DNA of 64,000 nucleotides, from positions 102,367 through 166,366 of the forward strand of contig NZ_NEGA01000009.1 of NCBI RefSeq assembly GCF_002135315.1. The letters run 5' to 3'. Source of the DNA: Acinetobacter sp. ANC 3903. GTDB lineage: Bacteria; Pseudomonadota; Gammaproteobacteria; Pseudomonadales; Moraxellaceae. Under the pieces are notes generated by a model. That model saw only the letters and a program-made list of their open reading frames with translations, was not told the DNA's origin and did no database searches. Positions 45,902-55,084 of this stretch are shown here, one piece after another (the first letter of the stretch is position 1; each line of letters opens with the position of its first letter). The position numbers and the translations under genes were made by a program.

Positions 45902-47129
45902 AACGTAAGGCCTCTGCTGGTTGAGTTTTTGCAGCACGTAATGCCGGATAAATCGTGGCAAGGAAACTTAAAACTAAAGACAGGCTCACAATCACCAGCA
46001 CATCTTGCCAACGTAAATAAGATGGCAAGTAATTAATGAAATACGCATCAAACAGGTTCCATCCAAATGCGGTATTCAACCAGCCAATTACATTGCTAAT
46101 ACTTGAAGCAAAAATAATCCCTAAAATGGCACCTGAAACCGTACCGATCACGCCAATGATAGTACCCTGTACCATAAAAATTCGGGTAATGGTTGCAGGT
46201 GAAGCACCCAAGGTACGCAAAATCGCGATGTCGGATTTCTTGTCGGTGACGACCATCACCAGTGATGATACAATATTAAAGACAGCCACCAGAACAATCA
46301 GGAACAGCAGCAAGCTGACCATGGCTTTTTCCATCTGAATCGCGCTAAACAAATTACCGTGGGTATAGGTCCAGTTTGATGCATAGAAATTGTTGGGTAA
46401 GTCCTTAACAATATCATCAGCCACTTCAGGCGCTCGGAAAATATCATCCAGTTTTAGACGCACCCCTTGAGCACCATCCGGTAAGCGCAATAAAGTGGAG
46501 GCATCATTCAGGGCGATATAACCCATCATCGAATCCACTTCCGCCCCGATGCTGAAAATACCGACAATTTTAAAGCGCTTAAAGCGTGGCACCACCCCTG
46601 CAGGAGACGGCGTTGCTTCAGGCAGTACCAAAGTAATATTGTCGTTTAATCCCAAACCCAGTGAATCGGTCATTTGTTTACCTAAAACAATGCCGAATTC
46701 ACCTTTTTTCAGACTGTCAATACTGCCTGCAACCATATGATTTTGGATAATCGAAACTTTCTTTTCGTATTCGGGTTCGATCCCTGTGACCATGATTCCA
46801 GCGACTTGTCCTTGCGCAGTCAGCATTCCCTGCAGTTGGGTAAAGGGCGCTACACCCCTGACATGCTCATGTTGCTCAACTTTTTTTGCAAGTTCTGGCC
46901 AATTTGTTAATATTTGTGTTGAAGAAACAGTCGCTTGAGGTATCATTCCCAATACACGGTTTTTCAGTTCTCGGTCAAAGCCATTCATTACGGATAAGAC
47001 TGTAATTAATACAGCCACACCTAAGGTGAGACCGATCATAGAAACCAGAGCAATAAAAGAAATAAAGTGGTTACTACGCCGTGCGCGAGTATATCTCAAC
47101 CCTATGTACAGCGAGATTGGTTTAAACAT
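45894..47129 (-). CDS. lolF: Lipoprotein-releasing permease, single LolC/LolE (LolF) type
   Basis: The protein has 411 residues with one N-terminal helix (FISFIALVSMIGLTLGVAVLITVLSVMNGF), a large periplasmic domain, and three C-terminal helices of the FtsX type. Only one permease gene accompanies lolD, the arrangement called LolF in organisms that use a homodimer in place of LolC plus LolE. The choice between LolC, LolE and LolF names follows from that layout. A second permease elsewhere is not excluded. Confidence 0.85.
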   Translation of the reverse strand: MFKPISLYIGLRYTRARRSNHFISFIALVSMIGLTLGVAVLITVLSVMNGFDRELKNRVLGMIPQATVSSTQILTNWPELAKKVEQHEHVRGVAPFTQLQGMLTAQGQVAGIMVTGIEPEYEKKVSIIQNHMVAGSIDSLKKGEFGIVLGKQMTDSLGLGLNDNITLVLPEATPSPAGVVPRFKRFKIVGIFSIGAEVDSMMGYIALNDASTLLRLPDGAQGVRLKLDDIFRAPEVADDIVKDLPNNFYASNWTYTHGNLFSAIQMEKAMVSLLLFLIVLVAVFNIVSSLVMVVTDKKSDIAILRTLGASPATITRIFMVQGTIIGVIGTVSGAILGIIFASSISNVIGWLNTAFGWNLFDAYFINYLPSYLRWQDVLVIVSLSLVLSFLATIYPALRAAKTQPAEALRYE

Positions 47130-47152
47130 ACCATTTAGTCCGAGGAATAATT

Positions 47153-47722
47153 ATGGAAAATTTACAGCATCAAAGCGCCAATATGGAACGCCGCGTTATG
47201 TCGCGTATAGATGCTGCCTTGCGAGTTAATTATCAGATTATTTCTGATGATGTCGCGCTTAATGACCCTTATGATCCTAACTTTGTGCTGCCCCGCTATT
47301 TTCTACTACTCGCAGAATTAGATCAATTTGATCACGCAGTAAACTACGAATTAGAACAATTAACTGAAAAAGATCAACAAATTGCTAGAATATTATCCTT
47401 ATTCAATCAAAAATTAAACCTTATTACCGGTTCTTTGTACGATGCAATTGTACAATCCATGTTACCAATACCGGAACATGTTAATTTTTCCGAAACAGGT
47501 TTCAGCTTCTTTAGCGAGCGCCCTATTCAGGAAGGAACGTATATTCATGTCACGCTCAGCCACCCTGAGAATTTCTTCCATATTGCCGCGACTGCTCAGG
47601 TAGTCTATAGCCGTGCAGAAGAGAACGGTAAATTCCGTACCGGTGCTTATTTTATTACCTTACACCCACAAGACCGGGTAAAACTTGCTGAATGTATTAC
47701 GGTAAGCAAACCTAAAGATTAA
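47153..47722 (+). CDS. PilZ-domain protein
   Basis: The protein has 189 residues. ERRVMSRIDAALRVNYQI supplies the Arg-rich start of the PilZ fold and NFSETGFSFFSERPIQEGTYIHVTL the (D/N)xSxxG part, the two elements that bind cyclic di-GMP. A helical insert of about 90 residues separates them, so it may be a divergent member. GAGGAATAATT precedes the start. A role in motility or surface growth is inferred from family only. Confidence 0.72.
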   Translation: MENLQHQSANMERRVMSRIDAALRVNYQIISDDVALNDPYDPNFVLPRYFLLLAELDQFDHAVNYELEQLTEKDQQIARILSLFNQKLNLITGSLYDAIVQSMLPIPEHVNFSETGFSFFSERPIQEGTYIHVTLSHPENFFHIAATAQVVYSRAEENGKFRTGAYFITLHPQDRVKLAECITVSKPKD

Positions 47723-47727
47723 AAAAT

Positions 47728-48639
47728 TTAGGGATTAGACTTGATCTTGATGGCGAGATTCTGGCTCGCCTTAAGATCACGGTAAAAATAAACAAACAGG
47801 CCAAACAACAAAATAAAGGCACCAACAAAAACCATCAGCGATAATTTTTCATCATTCAGCATCGCACCAAACAGCATGGCCAACATAGGCGTCAATACAG
47901 TGGTCAACGATAAGGTGGTTGCCTTAATGTTCTGTACCAGTTTGAAATAACAGAACATCGCCAATAGTGAAGCCATAATCACCGCATAAAACAAACCGAT
48001 CAATGCTTTGCTATTCGGGATATGATCTGGCGCATGCTGCCAGATAAACGGCAACATACACAGTGCAAACAAGCTAGAAACAAGAATAGATCCAGTTGCC
48101 TGAGCCATGGGTTTTAGCGGTGCATTGACTTTTTTAACCCAGAAAATGGATGCGCAATAGACAAAAACACTGATCAGCATTAGCCCTATGCCCATGGGCT
48201 GGACATGATGCTCACTGCCACCCAGACAGATAATACCCAATCCGAAGACCGCAATGCACATCCCCAGCCACTGCATGCGATGCAAATGGATGTTAAAAGC
48301 AAAACGGCCGATCAATCCGGTCATAATTGGTGCCAAACCAAACATCAAGGCAATAATGCCTGAGCTTAAATAGGCCGTGGCCAAATAAGTAAAGATTTGC
48401 GAACCAATAAAACTACAGGCACCGGCGACATAACTATGCAAGGAAATGGCATTGGTCGGTAACTTGATTTTCAGTACCACCAACAAGCCCAATGCTAAAG
48501 GCAAGGCAATGAAAAAGCGCAGTGCCAACGCCCACAAACTGTGGATGTCCGAAACACTCCAGACAATTGCCAGTGGCGTGGTAGCCCAAATAAACACCAA
48601 TAAGGCATAGGTGGACATGATGTTGCTTTTTGACGGCAT
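47728..48639 (-). CDS. EamA/DMT-family transporter
   Basis: The protein has 303 residues and ten hydrophobic segments arranged as two EamA repeats of five, the drug/metabolite transporter fold. The loop near GACSFIGSQIFTYLATAYLSSG is typical of the first repeat. Substrate unknown; relatives export amino acids or other metabolites. It ends five bases beyond the convergent PilZ gene and starts 12 bases after the YaiI-like gene. Confidence 0.8.
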   Translation of the reverse strand: MPSKSNIMSTYALLVFIWATTPLAIVWSVSDIHSLWALALRFFIALPLALGLLVVLKIKLPTNAISLHSYVAGACSFIGSQIFTYLATAYLSSGIIALMFGLAPIMTGLIGRFAFNIHLHRMQWLGMCIAVFGLGIICLGGSEHHVQPMGIGLMLISVFVYCASIFWVKKVNAPLKPMAQATGSILVSSLFALCMLPFIWQHAPDHIPNSKALIGLFYAVIMASLLAMFCYFKLVQNIKATTLSLTTVLTPMLAMLFGAMLNDEKLSLMVFVGAFILLFGLFVYFYRDLKASQNLAIKIKSNP

Positions 48640-48651
48640 GATGGACTCAAA

Positions 48652-49122
48652 TTACGGTGCGGTTTTACGTTTCTGTTTCTGAATGGTTTGATCAAGTGAA
48701 CTGGAAAATTCGCGTTTATCGCGTTCAGAAATTGGGGGTGGACCACCGGTATTGACACCTGCTCCGCGTAAAGAATCCATAAAATCACGTAAATGCAGAC
48801 GTGCTTTTACATTGGCAGTAGTATAGATTTCACCACGCGGATGAATGGCTATCCCGCCCTTTTCGATCACTTGAGCAGCCAAGGGAATATCTTGGGTCAT
48901 GACAATATCATGCTCTTTCATGCGCTCGATAATTTCTTTATCTGCGGCATCTGCGCCACTCATGACCTGAATTGAGTTTATCCGTACTGAGGGGGTAATA
49001 CCCACATTTTGATTGGCGACAAAAGTGACTTCCAGCTGATAACGATCAGAAGCGCGAATGATCACCTCACGCAGAATTTTAGGCAATGCATCAGCATCCA
49101 CCCAAAGTTTAAATGGCAGCAC
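48652..49122 (-). CDS. YaiI/YqxD-family (UPF0178) protein
   Basis: The protein has 156 residues. [22 protein letters not shown] is the N-terminal signature (family consensus WVDADACP) with the conserved Asp pair, and [17 protein letters not shown], then [20 protein letters not shown] complete the family. A GTG start at 49120-49122 is used; the nearest ATG is out of frame. The fold is PIN-like, suggesting a nuclease, but activity is unproven. Likely co-transcribed with the EamA gene. Confidence 0.8.
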   Translation of the reverse strand: MLPFKLWVDADALPKILREVIIRASDRYQLEVTFVANQNVGITPSVRINSIQVMSGADAADKEIIERMKEHDIVMTQDIPLAAQVIEKGGIAIHPRGEIYTTANVKARLHLRDFMDSLRGAGVNTGGPPPISERDKREFSSSLDQTIQKQKRKTAP

Positions 49123-49393
49123 ACCACATCCATAGTCAAAAAAGAAGAGTGCCTAGTTTAGCAAATTCCATGTAACAGGAGGATGGCTAAATCGATTCAG
49201 CTGATGTGCTATTTTTTTATATTTACCCAAGCTAGTCATGTTTTCATGGCACAGTTGCAGATTTCATCGCATCCGGATTCAGGATTTTGAGCCCATTTCA
49301 GCGACTTTAATGGTTAAATTTAGCCATTTGACTTGAAATTTAACAATAACCCTCGATTTAATAGATAAATACAACCCAACATCAATTGTGAAT
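49123..49393. other. Intergenic region upstream of the hypothetical gene
   Basis: A 271-base A+T-rich gap between divergent genes; no feature recognised beyond probable promoters. Confidence 0.4.
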
Positions 49394-50323
49394 ATGAAAA
49401 ATCAAAATAGACCGGAACTGATCACCATTGAAGACCAGAACTTTGGCAGTCATGTCGAACATTGGAATCTGCTCACAGATCACCCATGTACCGATGTGCC
49501 CAAGTGGTTAGGCCTGGCACTTGATGCACCAGTGATGCCAATGGGTTTATGTAAAGAAGAATGCGACATGGACGCATCCGCCTGGCTTATTCAGGGGCCT
49601 AAACAGGCAACCGTGAAAATGACCCAAGTCATTGCAGTTGAAAATAACAAACCCCAAGCGGTCAAAACAGCCTTTCCAAGTTTTGAAAGTCCCTACAAAG
49701 TTAAGGCCACAATTGAACGGATTATTACGTGTAAATCCAACACCCAGGCGGTACTGCGCCTAAACTTGGGGGCCAATACCATTGTGTACGCCTTTGATAC
49801 GCTGTATAGCGTCAATCATGACCACTATGAAAAAGATCAACCCTATCTTGCACAGCTCAATGCCTGGGCCTATGAACTGGAAGCCGTTTCAGACCATGAG
49901 CAACTGGTGGTGGATGATCCGGCATCCATTAAGCATCACCGTGCCTTGAATGACATTCTTGCCGCCAATAACGGCGTGGCGCCTGCCAATTTACAAGAAC
50001 AGATTGATGCCTGGGAACCAAAATCGGAAGATGACAAAGAACCGGTCACCGTCGATTTTTCCAGAATGGTGGCCTATCTGTATGGCGAAAATATGGGGCA
50101 GGAAGATGAAGCCTGGTTCCAGGGCAATATTGTCGGTAAAACCTCCATGTCATTTATGCAGCAGGAATATACCCTGTATGACGTTGCCTTGATTCATGAT
50201 GAAAATCAGGAAGCTACCCTGATTCGTATTGCAACCAAGAATGAAGCGAATAAAGACTTTCAGATTGGTCAATTTATTCGAGGCAATTTATGGATTCAAG
50301 TGAATATTTACGCTAAAAAATAA
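49394..50323 (+). CDS. Conserved-looking hypothetical protein
   Basis: The protein has 309 residues from the ATG at 49394. It is soluble and acidic, with no signal peptide or membrane segment. Three parts can be seen: an N-terminal region with HPCTDVPKWLGLALDAPVMP, a middle beta-rich region (VKATIERIITCKSNTQAVLRL), and a C-terminal region LYGENMGQEDEAWFQGNIVG ending in IQVNIYAKK. I do not recognise the family. It is followed by a long terminator. Confidence 0.7.
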   Translation: MKNQNRPELITIEDQNFGSHVEHWNLLTDHPCTDVPKWLGLALDAPVMPMGLCKEECDMDASAWLIQGPKQATVKMTQVIAVENNKPQAVKTAFPSFESPYKVKATIERIITCKSNTQAVLRLNLGANTIVYAFDTLYSVNHDHYEKDQPYLAQLNAWAYELEAVSDHEQLVVDDPASIKHHRALNDILAANNGVAPANLQEQIDAWEPKSEDDKEPVTVDFSRMVAYLYGENMGQEDEAWFQGNIVGKTSMSFMQQEYTLYDVALIHDENQEATLIRIATKNEANKDFQIGQFIRGNLWIQVNIYAKK

Positions 50324-50336
50324 TCTTTTATAAATG

Positions 50337-50384
50337 GCAGCGCCATAGCAGGATTATCCCCCTGTACTATGGCGCTGCTTTTTT
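50337..50384 (+). terminator. Long-stem terminator
   Basis: GCAGCGCCATAG pairs with CTATGGCGCTGC, with an inner CAGG/CCTG pair, then a T run. Confidence 0.85.
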
Positions 50385-50738
50385 ATGTCTTTGTTTTAAG
50401 TATCTGCATAGCTAATCTGATTAAAATTTATCCACAGCAGTACATTATATTTAATGTTTTTAAATTCAAATTAAAATGCACTTACCCACAATTTTAAATT
50501 CAAAAGTTTATTTTAAATCACCTCAGTCGCTATTATATTTTTATGAACACTTTTTAAGTCTTTTCTCCACAACAAGCTTGCAGTGACAACAATCTGGCAA
50601 AACCTCGGATATTCCAGCGGATAAACTCAATATTTTAATTACATATTTTTATTTAGTACTTTATTTAATCAATTTTTTATGATAAAAATAAAAACTATCC
50701 ATATAAATTAACGATAAATAAATCGGAATAGAATTTCC
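50385..50738. other. A+T-rich gap with DnaA-box-like sites
   Basis: About 350 bases without a credible gene. TTATCCACA (perfect DnaA box) lies at 50428, TTACCCACA at 50482 and TTCTCCACA at 50573 (one mismatch each), all on the plus strand in strongly A+T-rich sequence. Confidence 0.5.
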
Positions 50739-50879
50739 ATGAAAATCGTGCAAGAAGAAAATATACCCTCAGTTGAGCATCACCTGAGTAAACGCTTTGA
50801 ATTAGACACTGTCTCATGCCTGTTTTTTGTACTGGGCATGTTTATGTCTGCCTATATTTTGCATCACTTTATTCTTTAA
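50739..50879 (+). CDS. Small single-pass membrane protein, 46 residues
   Basis: The frame encodes MKIVQEENIPSVEHHLSKRF, then a hydrophobic helix (CLFFVLGMFMSAYILHHFIL) that ends the protein. The ribosome site is weak (GGAA 13 bases away). The coding look, and an ATG immediately before a tail-anchored helix, support a real gene, but no homologue is recognised. It converges on serC. Confidence 0.5.
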   Translation: MKIVQEENIPSVEHHLSKRFELDTVSCLFFVLGMFMSAYILHHFIL

Positions 50880-50926
50880 TCCTGTTTCAAAGCTCATCTT
50901 AATACCTGTACATTTATTCAATACAT

Positions 50927-50955
50927 AAAAAAGCCCATCATGTGATGGGCTTTTT
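50927..50955. terminator. serC terminator
   Basis: AAAAAAGCCCATCA and TGATGGGCTTTTT with a 2-base spacer; lies between the small gene and serC. Confidence 0.9.
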
Positions 50956-50967
50956 AGTTTTAAGGCT

Positions 50968-52047
50968 TTAACCGTTGCGTTTTGCAAAGTCATCCATAAA
51001 GTTCACCAATGCCTGTACACCTTCTAATGGTACAGCATTGTAAATACTTGCACGCATACCACCCACTGAACGGTGACCTGCCAAGTTAAGCAAATGGTTT
51101 TGCTCAGCTTCTTTCAGGAACAATTTATCCAAGTCAGCATTGGCCAAGGTAAATGGCACATTCATGATTGAACGGTTTTGTTCAGCAATCGGGTTAGCAT
51201 AGAAATCGCTAGAGTCGATATAACCATAAAGCAATTTGGCTTTTTCAAGATTTACTTTGTGAATGGCATCCACACCACCATTTTCAAGCAACCATTCAAA
51301 TACCAGACCAGACAAGTACCAAGCATAAGTTGATGGTGTATTCACCATTGAATCATTCTTCGCCTGCGCAGAATATTTCAAAATGCTTGGAATTTCAGGT
51401 TTCGCTTGATCAAGCAAATCATCACGAATAATCACTAGAGTTAAGCCAGCAGGACCAATATTTTTTTGCGCGCCGGCATAGATTAAACCAAACTTGGACA
51501 CATCAATCGGTGCTGAAAGAATGCTTGAAGATAAATCAGATACGAGTGGTGCATTCACTTCAGGAATGCCTGCAAACTGAAGGCCACCGATGGTTTCGTT
51601 ATCTGCATAATGTACATAAGCAGCATCGTCAGACAAGTTCCAGGTGCTTTGCTCAGTAATCGCCAATTTACCGTTAATGCTTGTACCCGCTTCCACAACA
51701 TTGATGTCGCCATAACGTTGTGCTTCTTTAAGCGCTTTTTCAGACCAGATTCCGGTATGAATATAATCAGCCTTGTTGTTTTTACCCAACAGGTTCAAAG
51801 GAATGGCAGAGAATTGTAGTGAAGCACCACCTTGCAAGAACAATACTTTGTAGTTCTCCGGGATGTTCATCAATTTGCGCAAATCTGCTTCTGCTTTTTC
51901 TGCCACAGCCACATAGTCACTGCTACGGTGACTCATTTCCATGATCGAAAGACCCTTGCCATGCCAATCGAGCAATTCAGCTTGAGCTTTTTCTAAAACG
52001 GCAGTCGGTAATGCAGCAGGGCCAGCACAGAAATTGTACGCGCGCAT
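50968..52047 (-). CDS. serC: Phosphoserine aminotransferase
   Basis: The protein has 359 residues from the ATG at 52047 (MRAYNFCAGPAALP), with AAAGGA upstream. It makes 3-phosphoserine from 3-phosphohydroxypyruvate with PLP in serine biosynthesis and also acts in pyridoxal synthesis. LSIMEMSHRSSDY, LLFLQGGASLQFS-like LFLQGGASLQFSAIPLNLL and FGLIYAGAQKNIGPAGLTLVI contain the cofactor site with its Lys. VGGMRASIYNAVPLEGV closes the family signature. Confidence 0.95.
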   Translation of the reverse strand: MRAYNFCAGPAALPTAVLEKAQAELLDWHGKGLSIMEMSHRSSDYVAVAEKAEADLRKLMNIPENYKVLFLQGGASLQFSAIPLNLLGKNNKADYIHTGIWSEKALKEAQRYGDINVVEAGTSINGKLAITEQSTWNLSDDAAYVHYADNETIGGLQFAGIPEVNAPLVSDLSSSILSAPIDVSKFGLIYAGAQKNIGPAGLTLVIIRDDLLDQAKPEIPSILKYSAQAKNDSMVNTPSTYAWYLSGLVFEWLLENGGVDAIHKVNLEKAKLLYGYIDSSDFYANPIAEQNRSIMNVPFTLANADLDKLFLKEAEQNHLLNLAGHRSVGGMRASIYNAVPLEGVQALVNFMDDFAKRNG

Positions 52048-52399
52048 GATTTTTCCTTTCAGAGTGAAACACAATAAAATGATGGCATTTAACCACAGAT
52101 AGCCGGTGCTTGCAGTAAATTATCCTGAAAATATTTCAATGCTGTCGGACATTTAAAATCAAAATCTCAATAAAGATTGGTTTTAATAAGTCCTTTTGCA
52201 TTCCCTGCCAGTAGGCTTAAAGGTGCAACTGCATCTTATTTCTAATCTTTTCAAAATTGCTCCCACAATAGGCGGTAATAAAAATCTAATCACGTGATTG
52301 ATATACAAATGCATATTAAACAATACAACAACTTATTGATTAGACATACAATTCAATCTATGCAATATAATTGTTACAAAGGAATTGAGAATCTGAGCG
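52048..52399. other. Divergent promoter region, serC / export operon
   Basis: A 352-base A+T-rich gap between serC and the TolC-like gene. It should hold both promoters; no operator or regulator gene is recognised nearby. Confidence 0.45.
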
Positions 52400-53890
52400 A
52401 TGTCACTGCATGTACCTGCACAAGCCAAGAAAATTGCACTACTCATACAACATGGTTTTCGTCTTGGAATGTGTACGGCCAGCCTGCTTGGCCCAGCGCA
52501 GGTTTTTGCTGAAAGCATCAGTTATGTGCAGGCTGAACAGAGCGTGTTGAAAGACTCTTACACCACGCAGGCCAATCAGGCTTTACAGCAATCCGCACAG
52601 TTACAAGCTGAAGCAGTCAAGGGTTTAGGTCTGCCCCAGGTCGATTTAAATGTCCGTGCCTATTCCTTCCATAATGAAGTCGACATTCCACTGGATTCTT
52701 TTAAAAGCAATCTGGAACAAACCCTTTCTCAAGGCATCAACGATCGTATTAATCAAGAAAACCTTCCGTCCAATATTTCCGATCCTTTAAAACAAGGTCT
52801 TAATCAAACCATTCATAGCGGTATGGGTTTATTCCCCGACTCGGCTAATGTGGTTCTGGAAGATCAAGTGATCCGCCCTACCGTTTCAGTATTAATGCCT
52901 TTATATACCGGCGGCCTGACCTCAAGTGCCAAGGAAATGGCTGGTCTTAAGGCACAGCGCAGTCAATTGAATAGCAAACAACAGCAAGATACACAACGCT
53001 TTGAACTGATTCAGGCCTATTTTAATGCCCAATTACAGAGGCAACTTTTGGCTTCTAGTCAGTCCAATTTCAATGCCATGCAAACCCATTACGGTAATGC
53101 CTTAAAACTGGAACGCCAGGGATTTATCAGCAAAGGTCAGCGCATGCAGTTTGAAGTGGCAAAGAACAATGCCGAACGTAGTACGCAAAATGCAGCAGCC
53201 AATTTAAGATCAAGCCTGTTTCAGCTGAATAACCTGTTACAGCAAAGTCAGATTACCGAACTGAGCACGCCCCTATTTGTCAATTCCAGCCAAAATCAGA
53301 ACCTGAATGCGCTGTTAAAAAGCTATCCGGAGCAATCTGCATTGATCCAGAAAATGCAGATGGATACCCAATTGGCCAATGCCAATGTCAAGGCTCAAAG
53401 CGCAGCGAAAAAACCCAACCTGTTTGCCTTTGGAGAATACAGTCTGGATGAAAAGCAAAACTGGATTATAGGCGTAGTGGCACGCTATAACCTGTTTTCA
53501 GGCGTTGATAAAAACAAAAATGTTCAGGCTGCGGAACTGCAACGTTATGCATCGCAACTGTTAACCGAGCGCACCAAGCAGGAAGTCGAAAATATTATTT
53601 ACACCTCTTACAATGAGCTTTCAGCTGCGCAGCAAAGCCACCAACTGCTGCAACAGAATGTTCAGGCTGCACAGGAAAATCTGCGTATTCAGACTTTATC
53701 CTTTAAGGAAGATATGGGAACGGCCACCCAGGTGATAGATGCACAAAATAGCTTGAATGCTTTAAAAAGTGAGATGGCGCTGAATGCCTATAAATATGTC
53801 ATGTCACTGGCGACTTTACTGCAAAGTCATGGTTCGATTGACCAATTCCAGAATTACATCAGTCAGTCTAATACCAGTTATATTCGTTAA
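52400..53890 (+). CDS. TolC-family outer membrane efflux protein
   Basis: The protein has 496 residues. A signal peptide precedes QVFAESISYVQAEQSVL. The body has the TolC/OEP repeat: long Gln/Asn/Ala-rich helices (RLQ... type) and two beta hairpins, with a second repeat beginning near NAVNLRSSLFQLNNLL. It forms the outer membrane duct of the export system. It is the first of four same-strand genes spaced by 19 bases or overlapping. Confidence 0.88.
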   Translation: MSLHVPAQAKKIALLIQHGFRLGMCTASLLGPAQVFAESISYVQAEQSVLKDSYTTQANQALQQSAQLQAEAVKGLGLPQVDLNVRAYSFHNEVDIPLDSFKSNLEQTLSQGINDRINQENLPSNISDPLKQGLNQTIHSGMGLFPDSANVVLEDQVIRPTVSVLMPLYTGGLTSSAKEMAGLKAQRSQLNSKQQQDTQRFELIQAYFNAQLQRQLLASSQSNFNAMQTHYGNALKLERQGFISKGQRMQFEVAKNNAERSTQNAAANLRSSLFQLNNLLQQSQITELSTPLFVNSSQNQNLNALLKSYPEQSALIQKMQMDTQLANANVKAQSAAKKPNLFAFGEYSLDEKQNWIIGVVARYNLFSGVDKNKNVQAAELQRYASQLLTERTKQEVENIIYTSYNELSAAQQSHQLLQQNVQAAQENLRIQTLSFKEDMGTATQVIDAQNSLNALKSEMALNAYKYVMSLATLLQSHGSIDQFQNYISQSNTSYIR

Positions 53891-53909
53891 TTTTTGATGG
53901 GGGAACAGC

Positions 53910-55082
53910 ATGACTCAAGATCAAAACAGGCCTGATCAAGATGTAGAAAATACCTCATCAGAAGGAACTTCTACCCCTATTTCAGCTCAAAGCAGTAAAG
54001 AAAAAACTCAAGAGACATCTGAACAGCAAAGCAACACAGATGATGGATTTTTCAGTTATTCAGAACAAGCGCAAGCCACTGAAAATACAGATTCAAAATC
54101 TTCAGCTGCCATGAAAGTGGTTGGCATCATCATACTGATCTTGCTTCTAGGCCTAATTGGATTTGGGTTATGGAAAAGCTATCAGCCCAAGGAAGTTGAG
54201 CTGCAAGGACGTATTGAAGCAGAAACTATTCATATCAGTACCAAAGTACCGAGCCGTATTGAAGAAATGTATATCCATGATGGTCAGAAAGTGCTTAAAG
54301 GCCAGCAACTGATCCGCTTGTTTAGTCCGGAAGTGGAAGCTAAAAAGCAGCAGGCTCTGGCCAGTCTGCAATCTGCTTTAGCCTTGCAATCCACCGCTAA
54401 CCGCGGTTCACAACAGGAAAATATCGCCAGTTTATATGCCAACTGGCAAAGCCTGAAAGCCCAGCAGGATTTGGCCCAAACCACCTATCAGCGTGGAGCC
54501 AACCTGTTTAAGGAAGGCGTTATTTCACGTCAACGTCGTGATGAACTGCATGCAGCCGCACAATCTGCCGCGCAAATGACCGAAGCTTCTTATCAGCAAT
54601 ACGCACGTGCCAAACGTGGCAGCACCTCCGAACAAAAATCTTCCGCAGATGCACAGGTGGAAATTGCCAAAGCCGCCGTTGCGGAGGCCAATGCACTGGA
54701 AGCCGAAACCAAACTGGTTTCCCCGATCAACGGCACAGTGTCTAAAACCTATGGCAAGGTGTCCGAACTGGTGGCTATGGGTGTGCCTGTGGTCAGTATT
54801 ATTCAGGATGATGAGCTCTGGGTCAGCCTGAATATCCGTGAAGATCAATATGCACAGGTCTATCAGGCCAAATCGATTGAAGGTTTTATTCCTGCATTGA
54901 ACAAAAAGGCCCTGTTCAAGATTAAAAAAATTGATGCTGAAGGTGAATTCGCCACCATTAAAACCACACGCCAAACCGGTGGCTATGATATTCGCAGTTT
55001 CAAGATTCAGCTTACTCCAGCCCAGCCGATTGCAGATTTAAAAGTCGGCATGAGCGTGCTGTTTAAAATCAAAGAGTCTTGA
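53910..55082 (+). CDS. HlyD/EmrA-family membrane fusion protein
   Basis: The protein has 390 residues. A Ser/Thr/Gln-rich cytoplasmic tail of about 65 residues precedes the single membrane helix (VVGIIILILLLGLIGFGLW). The lipoyl-like half-motifs flank a helical hairpin (YIHDGQKVLKGQQLIRLFSPE and ETKLVSPINGTVSKTYGK), and beta-barrel segments follow. It bridges the inner membrane permeases to the TolC-like duct. GGGGA lies 8 bases upstream of its ATG. Confidence 0.9.
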   Translation: MTQDQNRPDQDVENTSSEGTSTPISAQSSKEKTQETSEQQSNTDDGFFSYSEQAQATENTDSKSSAAMKVVGIIILILLLGLIGFGLWKSYQPKEVELQGRIEAETIHISTKVPSRIEEMYIHDGQKVLKGQQLIRLFSPEVEAKKQQALASLQSALALQSTANRGSQQENIASLYANWQSLKAQQDLAQTTYQRGANLFKEGVISRQRRDELHAAAQSAAQMTEASYQQYARAKRGSTSEQKSSADAQVEIAKAAVAEANALEAETKLVSPINGTVSKTYGKVSELVAMGVPVVSIIQDDELWVSLNIREDQYAQVYQAKSIEGFIPALNKKALFKIKKIDAEGEFATIKTTRQTGGYDIRSFKIQLTPAQPIADLKVGMSVLFKIKES

Positions 55083-55084
55083 TC

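Noticed and set aside
55079..55084. TTG start of permease 1
   Set aside because: It overlaps the fusion-protein stop. The ATG at 55085 gives a normal start.
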